64,000 nt of DNA from JAPOXR01 sp964291445 (lineage in GTDB: Bacteria; Pseudomonadota; Alphaproteobacteria; Rhodobacterales; Rhodobacteraceae): contig OZ219862.1 in NCBI GenBank assembly GCA_964291445.2, forward strand, positions 1,116,001-1,180,000, in the 5' to 3' direction. Positions 18,744 through 27,127 of the stretch are shown piece by piece; positions within the stretch are counted from its first letter, which is position 1; the number at the start of each line of letters is the position of its first letter. Made by a program: the position numbers and the translations under genes. The notes under the pieces are model-generated. The model was not told the DNA's origin, did no database searches, and saw only the letters and a list, made by a program, of their open reading frames with translations.

Positions 18744-19577
18744 CTATTTCACGGCGCCGAAGGTCAGGCCCTGGACCAGTTGTTTCTGACAGAACCAACC
18801 CAGCACGACGATAGGCCCGACGGCAGCCGCCGAGACGGCGGACAGACGTCCAAAGAACAGACCTTCCGGGGCGCGGTTGCCCTCGATAAGTTTCGAAAGG
18901 GTGGCGGCCTCGGTCGTCGTCAGGCGCACCGTCCAGTAAGCTTCGTTCCAGCAGAAGATGAAGCAGAGAAGCGCGGTCGAGGCGATACCGCCCCAAGCCA
19001 GCGGGATCAGGATCTCCTTGATCTCGCCAAATGTGTTCACGCCGTCCATCTGACCAGCCTCGATGATGTCCTTCGGGATCTCCTTGAAGTAGGTGAAGAG
19101 CATCCAGATGACGATCGGCAGGTTGATCAGGCAAAGGACAAGGATCACCATGAAATGCGTGTCATAGAGTCCGATGCTCTTGGTAATGAACGTCATCGGG
19201 TACAAGACCGCGGCGGCCGGCAGCATCTTGGTCGAGAGCATCCACATCAGCACGTCCTTGGTGGCCCGCGCCGGGTTGAATGCCATTGCGTAGGCCGCCG
19301 GGATTCCGGCGGCGAGCGCAAGGACCGTGGCGAACACCGACGTGATGACCGAGTTCCTGGCGAAGCGCCAGTAGTCGTAGTTCTCGGTCATGTTCAGATA
19401 GTTCTCCAGCGTCGGCGTGAAGAAGATCAGGAAGTCGGGTTTCACCGCGTCGGCATCGGTCTTGAAGCTGGTGACGACCAGCCAGAAGATCGGGAAGAAG
19501 AACAGAAGTCCCACGATCCAGGACAGAACGGGCCGGCTGATCTTTCCGTACCTGGATTCCTGAGCGACAATGGCCAT
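18744..19577 (-). CDS. smoG: polyol ABC transporter permease (second)
   Basis: 277 aa from ATG 19577 (MAIVAQESRYGK). A MalG-type permease with about six membrane segments. A hydrophobic first helix (VLSWIVGLLFFFPIFWLVV) is followed by the cytoplasmic coupling EAA loop EAGQMDGVNTFGEIKEILIP. The frame is open far upstream through smoF, but that extension is an out-of-frame shadow of smoF and has no membrane-protein character. Eleven bases separate it from smoF and nine from smoK. Confidence 0.93.
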   Translation of the reverse strand: MAIVAQESRYGKISRPVLSWIVGLLFFFPIFWLVVTSFKTDADAVKPDFLIFFTPTLENYLNMTENYDYWRFARNSVITSVFATVLALAAGIPAAYAMAFNPARATKDVLMWMLSTKMLPAAAVLYPMTFITKSIGLYDTHFMVILVLCLINLPIVIWMLFTYFKEIPKDIIEAGQMDGVNTFGEIKEILIPLAWGGIASTALLCFIFCWNEAYWTVRLTTTEAATLSKLIEGNRAPEGLFFGRLSAVSAAAVGPIVVLGWFCQKQLVQGLTFGAVK

Positions 19578-19588
19578 GGGCCTGCTCC

Positions 19589-20530
19589 CTATTCCATCAG
19601 TGTCTTGCCAACCATGCGCAGCAGGAAGATGGCGACGATGTTGGCGAGGATGACCGCGAAGATGCCTGTGGCGCTTGCTGCACCGATGTTGTTGTTGGCG
19701 AATTCGCCAATGAGGTAGGGCAGGTTCTTGTTGCCGTTGCCGCGGCTGACGATTTCTATCTCGGCATAGAGCGAGAGGTGGAAGATCGCCTGGATCATCA
19801 CCACGATGGCAATCGGGCGTCCAAGGTGCGGCAGCGTCAGAAAGCGGAACTGCGACCAAGCGCTGGCGCCGTCGAGGATCGCGGCCTCTTTCTGTTGCTG
19901 GTCTTCCGATTGCAGCGAGGTCATGAAGATCAGGACGGCGAAGGGCGTCCACTGCCAGGTGACCATTATGATGACCGCATAGGCCGAGGTTTGCGTGGCG
20001 CGGAACGAGATCGGCTCCAATGTCGGCCAGAGCGAGAAGAACCAGCCGATGAGCGGCGTGTCCTTCATTCCAGCAATCACTTCGTTCAACCCGTTCACGG
20101 CAATGCCCTGCAGGCCCAGGACCGGGTCGAGGATCATGTTGATCCAGAGAACCGCATTCACCGCGGGCATCACGAAGAAGGGTGAAATCAGAAGAACCCT
20201 GACGATCCCCCGACCGGGAAAGGCCTTGTTGATCAGGACGGCGATCAGAACACCCAGGATCACGGTCAAGAACAGGATGCTGCAGACGATGAACAGGCTG
20301 TTTTGAACGGCGAACCAGAAGTCCTTGTTGTTCAAAACGAAATCGTAATTCCCAAATCCGCGCCAGTTGGAAAGGCTGGGCGTTGTCCATTCCGGACGGC
20401 GGAGATTGTTCAACACATACCGAATGAACGAGAAGTACAGCGTCATCCCAAGCGGGATCAGCATCCAGATCAACAACAGCAAGACTGCCGGTGCTTGCAG
20501 GAGCCGTGGGAGCGTTCTGTCAGACATCAC
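19589..20530 (-). CDS. smoF: polyol ABC transporter permease (first)
   Basis: 313 aa, MalF-type permease. The N-terminal helix LLQAPAVLLLLIWMLIPLG is followed by five further hydrophobic segments. The EAA coupling loop reads EAAILDGASAWSQFRFLTLP. It pairs with SmoG to form the membrane channel. The start is ATG 20530 or the adjacent ATG 20527. It is separated from smoE by 157 bp containing a strong hairpin, consistent with the binding protein being made in excess over the permeases. Confidence 0.93.
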   Translation of the reverse strand: MMSDRTLPRLLQAPAVLLLLIWMLIPLGMTLYFSFIRYVLNNLRRPEWTTPSLSNWRGFGNYDFVLNNKDFWFAVQNSLFIVCSILFLTVILGVLIAVLINKAFPGRGIVRVLLISPFFVMPAVNAVLWINMILDPVLGLQGIAVNGLNEVIAGMKDTPLIGWFFSLWPTLEPISFRATQTSAYAVIIMVTWQWTPFAVLIFMTSLQSEDQQQKEAAILDGASAWSQFRFLTLPHLGRPIAIVVMIQAIFHLSLYAEIEIVSRGNGNKNLPYLIGEFANNNIGAASATGIFAVILANIVAIFLLRMVGKTLME

Positions 20531-20647
20531 CCTGTTCCCGTTGACGAGCGGACATCTCGTCCTGCGCGTTGCGGTTTGGTTGTCCGTTTGCCGGCGATGG
20601 TTGAGCCTGCCAGGCAGACTCCGGCTCGGCGGAGCGACTGAGATGAA

Positions 20648-20667
20648 GGCCCGGCCGTTGCCGGGCC
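20648..20667 (-). terminator. hairpin between smoE and smoF
   Basis: A perfect 8-bp GC stem (GGCCCGGC pairing with GCCGGGCC) with a 4-base loop lies about 20 bp past the smoE stop. No T-run follows, so a partial terminator or mRNA 3'-end stabiliser is more likely than a full stop. Such hairpins commonly follow binding-protein genes in ABC operons. Confidence 0.55.
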
Positions 20668-20687
20668 CTCACTAGATTTCGAACCGG

Positions 20688-21983
20688 TCAGTAATAGCCG
20701 GCTTCGCGCATGATGGCGTCAGCTGCGGATTGCGCCGCCGCCAGTGCGTCTTCGACCGACTTGGCGCCAGACAGGGCGGCAGCCATTTCCTGCGCAACGG
20801 CCGATCCGACTTCCGGGAATTCCGGGATCGCGGCGAACTGGACACCAACATAGGGTTTCAGGTCGGTGGCTTCAGGAGCGGCCGATTCGATCGCAGCCAT
20901 TTCGGCCGAAGCGAAAGCGGCAGCTGCCTGGAACTCAGGATAGGCGTAGGTCGATGCACGGGTGCCGGTCGGAACCGATCCCCAGCCGAACTCGGGGTGA
21001 TCGGCGACGGCCTTGACATAGTCCTTGGACGTTGCCCACTCGATGAAGGCACTGGCTTCATCGGCGTTCGGAGAGCCGGCCGGAACAGCCATTGCCCAGG
21101 CCCAGAGCCAGTTCGCGCCAACCGGGTTGCCGGCGTTCGGAGACTGCGCGTAGGCTACGCCGTCAACCTCCAGGAACGAGGCAGCGATGGTGGCGTCGAT
21201 CCACATGCCGCATTTGCCTTCATTGTAGAGCGCGAGGATCTCGTTGAACGAGTTGCCTTCCGAACCAGGAGGGCCGTAGGAACCGAGGAGATCAACGTAG
21301 AAGTTGATGGCCGCGTTCCACTCGTCGCTGTCGAGCTGCGGTTTGAAATCAGCGTTAAACCATGCGCCACCAAAGGAGTTTACGACGGTCGTGATGAACG
21401 CCATGTTGTCGCCCCAGCCCGGCTTGCCGCGCAGGCAGGCACCGTAAACGCCATTGTCGGGATCGTGGATCGCAGCGGCAGCGGTCTTGATGTTGTCCCA
21501 ACTGTCGTGGTCGGCAATCGAAACGCCGGCCGCGTCGGTCAGGTCCTTGCGGTACATGACCATCGAGGACTCGCCATAGAACGGTGCGGCATAAAGCTGC
21601 CCTTCATAGCTGAGGCCATTGCGGATGGCTGGCAGCAAGTCATCGACGTCATATTCGGCGCTGAAGTTCAGCGGCTCGATCCAGCCTGCCTGACCCCAGA
21701 TGGGTGCTTCCTGCATGCCGATGTTGATGATGTCGTACTGACCGCCACCGGTTGCGGTATCGGACGTTACCTGCTCGCGCAGAACGCCTTCTTCCAGCGA
21801 AACCCACTTCAGCTCAACGCCGGTTTCTTCGGTATAGGCTTCCGCCACTTTCTGCATGTTGATCATGTGGCCGTTGTTCACGATTGCAATCGTGAGCGAC
21901 TTGTCGTGACTGTCTGCAAATGCAGTGCCAGCGAGAATGCACAGCGCAGTGGCTCCGCACAGGGTTCGCGTTGTTCTTGACAT
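20688..21983 (-). CDS. smoE: polyol ABC transporter substrate-binding protein
   Basis: About 431 aa from ATG 21983. A Sec signal peptide (MSRTTRTLCGATALCILAG, cleavage after TAFA) precedes a family 1 periplasmic binding protein fold. VAEAYTEETGVELKWVSLEEGVL and YDIINIGMQEAPIWGQAGWI are typical. It delivers polyol to SmoFGK. A second in-frame ATG at 22007 has its own copy of the ribosome binding site; it would add eight residues (MSRTLGGT) before the signal peptide. The shorter start gives the more standard signal sequence. First structural gene after the smoC regulator. Confidence 0.93.
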   Translation of the reverse strand: MSRTTRTLCGATALCILAGTAFADSHDKSLTIAIVNNGHMINMQKVAEAYTEETGVELKWVSLEEGVLREQVTSDTATGGGQYDIINIGMQEAPIWGQAGWIEPLNFSAEYDVDDLLPAIRNGLSYEGQLYAAPFYGESSMVMYRKDLTDAAGVSIADHDSWDNIKTAAAAIHDPDNGVYGACLRGKPGWGDNMAFITTVVNSFGGAWFNADFKPQLDSDEWNAAINFYVDLLGSYGPPGSEGNSFNEILALYNEGKCGMWIDATIAASFLEVDGVAYAQSPNAGNPVGANWLWAWAMAVPAGSPNADEASAFIEWATSKDYVKAVADHPEFGWGSVPTGTRASTYAYPEFQAAAAFASAEMAAIESAAPEATDLKPYVGVQFAAIPEFPEVGSAVAQEMAAALSGAKSVEDALAAAQSAADAIMREAGYY

Positions 21984-22030
21984 TGTTCCTCCAAGAGTTC
22001 TTGACATGGTTCCTTCCAGAGCTCAACAAA

Positions 22031-22083
22031 TGAGCACATGTAGATTTACGTGGGCAAATGCTCTACAAGTACACGCTTGTCAA
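22031..22083 (-). promoter_or_regulatory. candidate smoE promoter/operator
   Basis: A consensus -35 TTGACA reads on the minus strand at 22078-22083. The -10 seventeen bases further on is poor. Two nested inverted repeats cover the same interval: GAGCA (22032-22036) with TGCTC (22059-22063), and GTAGA (22040-22044) with TCTAC (22062-22066). Their position upstream of smoE, and the SorC-family regulator gene next door, make this a candidate SmoC operator. Inference only. Confidence 0.4.
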
Positions 22084-22175
22084 TAGCTTTCTTGACTTCA
22101 GACATCTTGTCCGGCTCTCGACGCCCGAGAGCCTCGTGTGAACCAGGCCTGAAGACCGGCTTGTTCCAGGGGAAA

Positions 22176-23132
22176 TCATGCCAATTCCAGGACTGAGGCT
22201 GCCGTAAATTCATCGGTAATCAGCCCGTTGATCAATTTGCCGCGGCACGCACCCAGAATCGCCTGGCACTTGTTCTGGCCAACGGCAATCCCGATGAAGG
22301 GCCGCGGATTTCCCGGTATGAGCTGCGCGCTCGAAACGCGGCTGTTCGTCGACCCGCGGATTAGCTGACCTTCGATGTTGTAGACCCAACCGACGATCTC
22401 GCCGATGGCTCCCAATTTCAAGAGCGCGCGGCTTTCACCGGCTGAAATGAACCCGTCGACAACAAGCGGAGAGGTGTCATCAACATGTCCGATGCCGACA
22501 AACGTGGCGACGGCCCTTGCGCAAAGTTCCAAGGTGCGCTGGACAGGTTCTTGTGCCTGCAGAACCGGAAGCTCGCTCTCGTTTCGAACAAGCACCGGAA
22601 GCGGCATTGGGTTGTGCTGCGATCCAACCCGATTGGCCATGCGAACGACGATGTTGTAAGCGGACGCTGTTCCGTCGGGATGCATGTTGCCAACAAGCGA
22701 AACCACATGATGCTGCGGACAGTCCATGACCGGCATTTGCTCTATGCAGGCCCGAAGGGCTCGACCTGTCCCGAACGCGACGGTGATCGGTTGGCGTGAC
22801 TTGAACTGCCTCTCCATGGCAGCCGCGGCCGCCGTGGCAACGCCGCTCAGAAGGCCCGGTGCATCCGGGTCGCTTGGAACGATTTCGCAATGGGAAAGGC
22901 CAAATCGGTCGATCAGCTGTTCGGCCAGATCAAGGCAGTTCGAGAGTGGGTGATCGAGGCGGAACTTGATCAGTCTTTCCTTCACCGCTGTTGACACCAA
23001 TCTCTGCGCGGTTTGGCGCGAGACATGAAGTTTCCTGGCGATCTCCTCCTGACTGTTGCCTGCGACGTAATACAGCCAGCCGGCACGCGCTGCCTTGTCA
23101 AGTTTCTCGATTTGGTCGTTTCTGCGCGGCAT
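22176..23132 (-). CDS. smoC: SorC/DeoR-type sugar-binding transcriptional regulator
   Basis: 318 aa. An N-terminal helix-turn-helix (SQEEIARKLHVSRQTAQRLV, about residues 27-46) is followed by a long sugar-binding effector domain. That domain contains VAFGTGRALRACIEQMP, VSLVGNMHPDGTA and, near the end, GIAVGQNKCQAILGACRGKLING, typical of SorC-family proteins (SorC, DeoR of Bacillus, SmoC of Rhodobacter). It likely controls the smoEFGK-mtlK operon that begins 168 bp downstream on the same strand. Whether it activates or represses, and which sugar phosphate it senses, cannot be read here. Confidence 0.88.
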   Translation of the reverse strand: MPRRNDQIEKLDKAARAGWLYYVAGNSQEEIARKLHVSRQTAQRLVSTAVKERLIKFRLDHPLSNCLDLAEQLIDRFGLSHCEIVPSDPDAPGLLSGVATAAAAAMERQFKSRQPITVAFGTGRALRACIEQMPVMDCPQHHVVSLVGNMHPDGTASAYNIVVRMANRVGSQHNPMPLPVLVRNESELPVLQAQEPVQRTLELCARAVATFVGIGHVDDTSPLVVDGFISAGESRALLKLGAIGEIVGWVYNIEGQLIRGSTNSRVSSAQLIPGNPRPFIGIAVGQNKCQAILGACRGKLINGLITDEFTAASVLELA

Positions 23133-23137
23133 TCAGG

Positions 23138-23491
23138 TTATCTCTTCAAGGTCGGGAACAACTCGTAGAAGCGCTCCCTGGCATTTGGCGTCGGCACATC
23201 CCCAACACAATCTGGCAAATCTTCGTCCAATCTCCGGAAATGCGATCCGCCTGTAAAGCGTAGAACTCTCAAATTCGCGGCTTTCCCGGCGAGCAGACCA
23301 GGAAAACTGTCTTCGATGACCAGACAGGAATCAGATTCTACGCCCACATCCCTGGCCGGGTAAAGGAACAGATTCGGAGCTGGCTTGCCATTAGCCGGCC
23401 AAGCTCCTCGCACGGATTTCGTGGCTGGCCCGCTGCAGCCCGTCATGGCCTGGCAAGCAATCGCGGGCACCGGTGACTTGCCCAGGCCCAC
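23138..23491 (-). pseudogene. HAD hydrolase remnant (C-terminal part)
   Basis: The last 80 residues of this frame match the C-terminal half of beta-phosphoglucomutase-like HAD phosphatases: NGKPAPNLFLYPARDVGV (motif III Lys region), then CLVIEDSFPGLLAGKAANLRVL (motif IV acidic pair). The N-terminal half, including the nucleophile DxD and the cap, is absent, and the 35 residues before the match do not look like the family. The frame ends only 12 bp from the dnaE stop codon. A polyol-phosphate phosphatase gene often sits here in smo loci, so I infer that a rearrangement or deletion removed its 5' part. Confidence 0.7.
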
Positions 23492-23503
23492 CGGTCATCC
23501 TGG

Positions 23504-26500
23504 TCAGAATTCCTCGACCTTGACCACGCCATCGAGGCTGGCAATTGCGTTTCTCACCTTCCGGCCGACCGGAAACTGCCCGGCGATCTCGATATCGGCA
23601 TCGACATCCAGCGATCCCGCCACGGGACAGAACCTGACCGAGCCGTTTTCCGGGTCGAGGTTGCCGGCGGCGATGTCGTCCAGTAGCGACTTGACGCTCG
23701 ACGGTGCCGCCGTGCTGTCAAAATAGATCCGCATGCCGCCAGCTTGCGGCTCGGCACCGTTCTCGATGAACTCGATCATCGATGCCCGCAATTTCAGCTG
23801 GCCATCCTCCAGCCTGGCATCGGCCACGATCAGCATCATGGCATTGGCTTCGAGCCGGGAGCCGGCCTTGCGCAACTCCTCGGAGAATACAGTGATCTCG
23901 GTGATCGCGGTCTGGTCCGAGATCTCGACAAAGGCGAAGGGATCGCCCCGGCGGGACACCCGCTTGCGGACCGCCGACACCACGCCGGCGATGACAAAAC
24001 CCTTCCACTTGTCACTGGTCATGTCCTGGAGATCAGCAATGCCGACCACGCGCCGCTGTTTCAGCAATGCGGCATGCGCATCCAGCGGATGGCCTGACAG
24101 GTAGAAGCCGATTGCGGAAAATTCCTCCCGGATTCGGACCTGCAGCGGTCCAGCCGCGGGGATTCGGATCTGGCAATTCGGGGGCCGGCAACTGGTCCGA
24201 CGCATCGTCGAAGAGCGACATCTGCGCCGATTGCCGTTCGGCGCGGATGGTGGCCGAATAGGAGGTCAGCAGGTCGAGACCCTCGAATACCTTGCGCCGG
24301 TTGCTCTCCAGCTGGTCGAAGGCGCCGGACCTGGCCAGCGTCTCGAGTTGCCGCTTGCCGATGGCCTTGAGGTCCGCCCGTTCGGCAAGATCGGCCAGGC
24401 TGGCAAACGGGCCGTCCTCCCGGGCCGCGACCAGCTGGCGCATGGCTTCGACGCCGACATTCTTGAGGGCACCAAGGCCGTAATGGATCCTGCCATCGGC
24501 AATCGAGAACTCGGCCTGCGACCGATTCACGCAGGGCGGAACCAGCTCGATCTCCAGCCGCCGCAATTCCTGCACGAAAGCCTGGAGCTTTTCGGCGTCG
24601 CCGATGTCGCAATTCATGACCGCGGTCATGAAGGGCACCGTGTGGTTGGCCTTCAGCCAGGCGGTCTGGTAGACCACCACCGCATAGGCGGCGGCATGCG
24701 CCTTGTTGAACCCGTATTCGGCAAACCGTGCCAGGAGGTCCCAGACCGAGTTGGCATCCCGCTCGCTGACCCCGCGGTCACCGGCTCGTTGCAGGAATTT
24801 CGGCTTTTCGGCGTCCATGTCCGACTTGATCTTCTTGCCGATGGCCCGCCGCAGCAGATCGGCTTCGGCCAGGCTGTAGCCGGCCATTGCCTGGGCGATC
24901 TGCATCACCTGTTCCTGGTAGACGATGATGCCATGGGTCTCGTCGACGATATGATCAATGAGCTTGTGCTGGCTCCGGCGCTTCTTCCTGCCATTCTTGA
25001 CATCGCAATAGAGTGGAATGTTCTCCATCGGGCCCGGCCGATACAGCGCCACCAGGGCGACGATGTCCTCGATCGAATTCGGGATCATCATCCGCAGCGT
25101 GTCCTTCATGCCGGAACTTTCCAGCTGGAACACGGCGACGGTGTCGCCCGACGCGCAGAGCTCGAAGGTCTTGCGGTCGTCGAAATCGAGCGCGTCGATA
25201 TCGACCTCCACCCCCTGCTCCGCCAGCAGGTCGACGGCCTTCCTGATCACCGTCAGGGTCTTCAGCCCCAGGAAATCGAACTTGACCAACCCCGCCTTCT
25301 CGACCCATTTCATCGAGAACTGCGTTGCCGGAATATCCGATCGCTGGTCCTTGTAGAGCGGCACCAGCTCCTCCAGCGGCCGGTCGCCGATCACCACCCC
25401 GGCCGCATGGGTCGATGCGTTGCGCAACAGCCCTTCCAGCGCCGCGGCATCATGGAACAGCCTGCCCATCAACTCCGAGGATTCCCGGATCTCGGCAAGC
25501 CTCGGCTCGGTCTGAAGTGCCTCGTCGAGCGGCACGTTGCGTGCACCATCCCTTGGAATCAGCTTGGCGATGCGGTCAACCTGCGTATACGGCAACCGCA
25601 ATACCCGCCCGACATCCCTGATCGCGGCCCGGGCAAGCAGGGCGCCGAAGGTGATGATGTGGGCCACCCGTTTGCTGCCGTATTTCTGCTGCACGTAGTG
25701 GATGACCTCGTCCCGGCGATCCATGCAGAAATCGATGTCAAAATCCGGCATCGAGATCCGCTCCGGATTCAGGAACCGCTCGAACAGCAGGGAAAAGCGG
25801 ATCGGATCGAGATTGGTGATGGTCAGGGCAAACGCCACCAGCGAGCCAGCCCCCGAGCCGCGACCTGCCCCGACCGGAATGTCATTCGACTTCGCCCATT
25901 TGATGAAATCGGCCACGATCAGGAAGTAGCCGGCAAAGCCCATCGATTCGATGACCTCCAGCTCGTAGTCGAGCCGTTGGCGATACTCGGCTTCCGGCGC
26001 CGACAGGGTCATCGATTTCAGGCGTTCGTCGAGCCCCTCCCTGGCCTGCCGGCGCATCTCCTCGGCCTCGTTGTCGGTAAATCTCGGCAGAATCGGCGAG
26101 CGGCCAACCGCCCGGAACGAACAGCGGCGGGCAATCTCGATTGTATTGTCGACGGCCTCCGGCAGGTCGTCGAACAGCTCGACCATCTCCGCCTGCGACT
26201 TGAAGTAATGTTCCGGCGTCAACCGGGCGCGGCCGGTCTTCTGATCGACATAGGACCCGCTGGCGATGCACAGCATTGCATCATGGGCATCGTAATCGTT
26301 CCGGTCAGGAAAATGCACGTCATTGGTGGCCACCAGCGGAAGCCGGTGACGATAGGCCAGTTCGACCAGTCCCTGCTCGGCGCGATCCTGCCGCTGCGCC
26401 AGCTCCGATCCCTCGGCCGGATGCCGCTGCAACTCGACATACAGCCTGCCGGCGAAGATCCCCGCCAACTCCAGGAGCAACTCTCCGGCCCGGTCCATGG

Positions 26501-26957
26501 TGCTCTCGAGGACAAGCCGCCCCACCGGCCCGTCCGACCCGCCGGTCAGGCAGATCAGCCCTTCGGAATGCTTCCGCAATTCGTCGATGTTCAGATAGGG
26601 GCTGGACCGACCCTCGTCCAGGTAGAGGCACGAATTCAGCCTGAGCAGGTTGCCGTACCCGGCCTCGTTCTGGGCCAGCAACACCATGGGTGCGGTCTCG
26701 GCCATGCCGCCGGCATCCTCGGCCGCCGTGGACAGTCGCAGGCTGGCCAGGCAACCATGGATCGGCTGGATTCCGGCGCCGGCGATCCCGGTGGAGAATT
26801 CCAGCGCACCGAACATGTTGTTGTGATCGGAAATGGCAATTGCCGGCATGCCGAACCGCCGGCAGAGCCCGGGAAGATCCCTGATCCTCACCGCACCCCG
26901 GAGCAGCGAATACTCGCTGCTCACGCGCAAATGGACGAATCGGAATTCATTGGCCAT
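23504..26957 (-). pseudogene. dnaE: DNA polymerase III alpha subunit, frameshifted
   Basis: Two overlapping frames together give a complete DnaE1 of about 1,150 aa. The first (from ATG 26957, MANEFRFVHLRVSSEYS) holds the PHP domain, the polymerase core with catalytic Asp residues in PDFDIDFCMDRR, and the thumb/fingers (YGFNKAHAAAYAVVVYQTAW). It loses frame near 24145. The second frame resumes at EEFSAIGFYLSGHPLDA and holds the OB-fold (FVIAGVVSAVRKRVSRRGD) and C-terminal domain. A one-base gain or two-base loss at 24140-24150 would explain it. dnaE is normally essential, so this is a sequencing error, a redundant copy, or a true lesion compensated elsewhere. No other replication gene is near. 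Confidence 0.9.
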
Positions 26958-27127
26958 GCCCTCACCCTTAAACCCGCCGCCCGGTTTCGGGAAGCAGGTC
27001 GCAACGGCTCGCCTGGCCGGCCTGTCTTTCGGGGCCGGCGGGCGCGAAAGGCGGGCCGAGATGTCCACAACTATTGCATCGATGCGGATTGTCTTGCACG
27101 GTCAATCCGGCTATCGGCGTGACGACC

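Noticed and set aside
17580..19718. 712-codon plus-strand frame opposite smoK/smoG
   Set aside because: Antisense shadow with low-complexity His/Asp/Arg content; no domain character.
24231..27122. 963-codon plus-strand open frame opposite dnaE
   Set aside because: It is antisense to a strongly conserved DnaE and has no family motifs; GC-rich third positions keep the antisense frame open.
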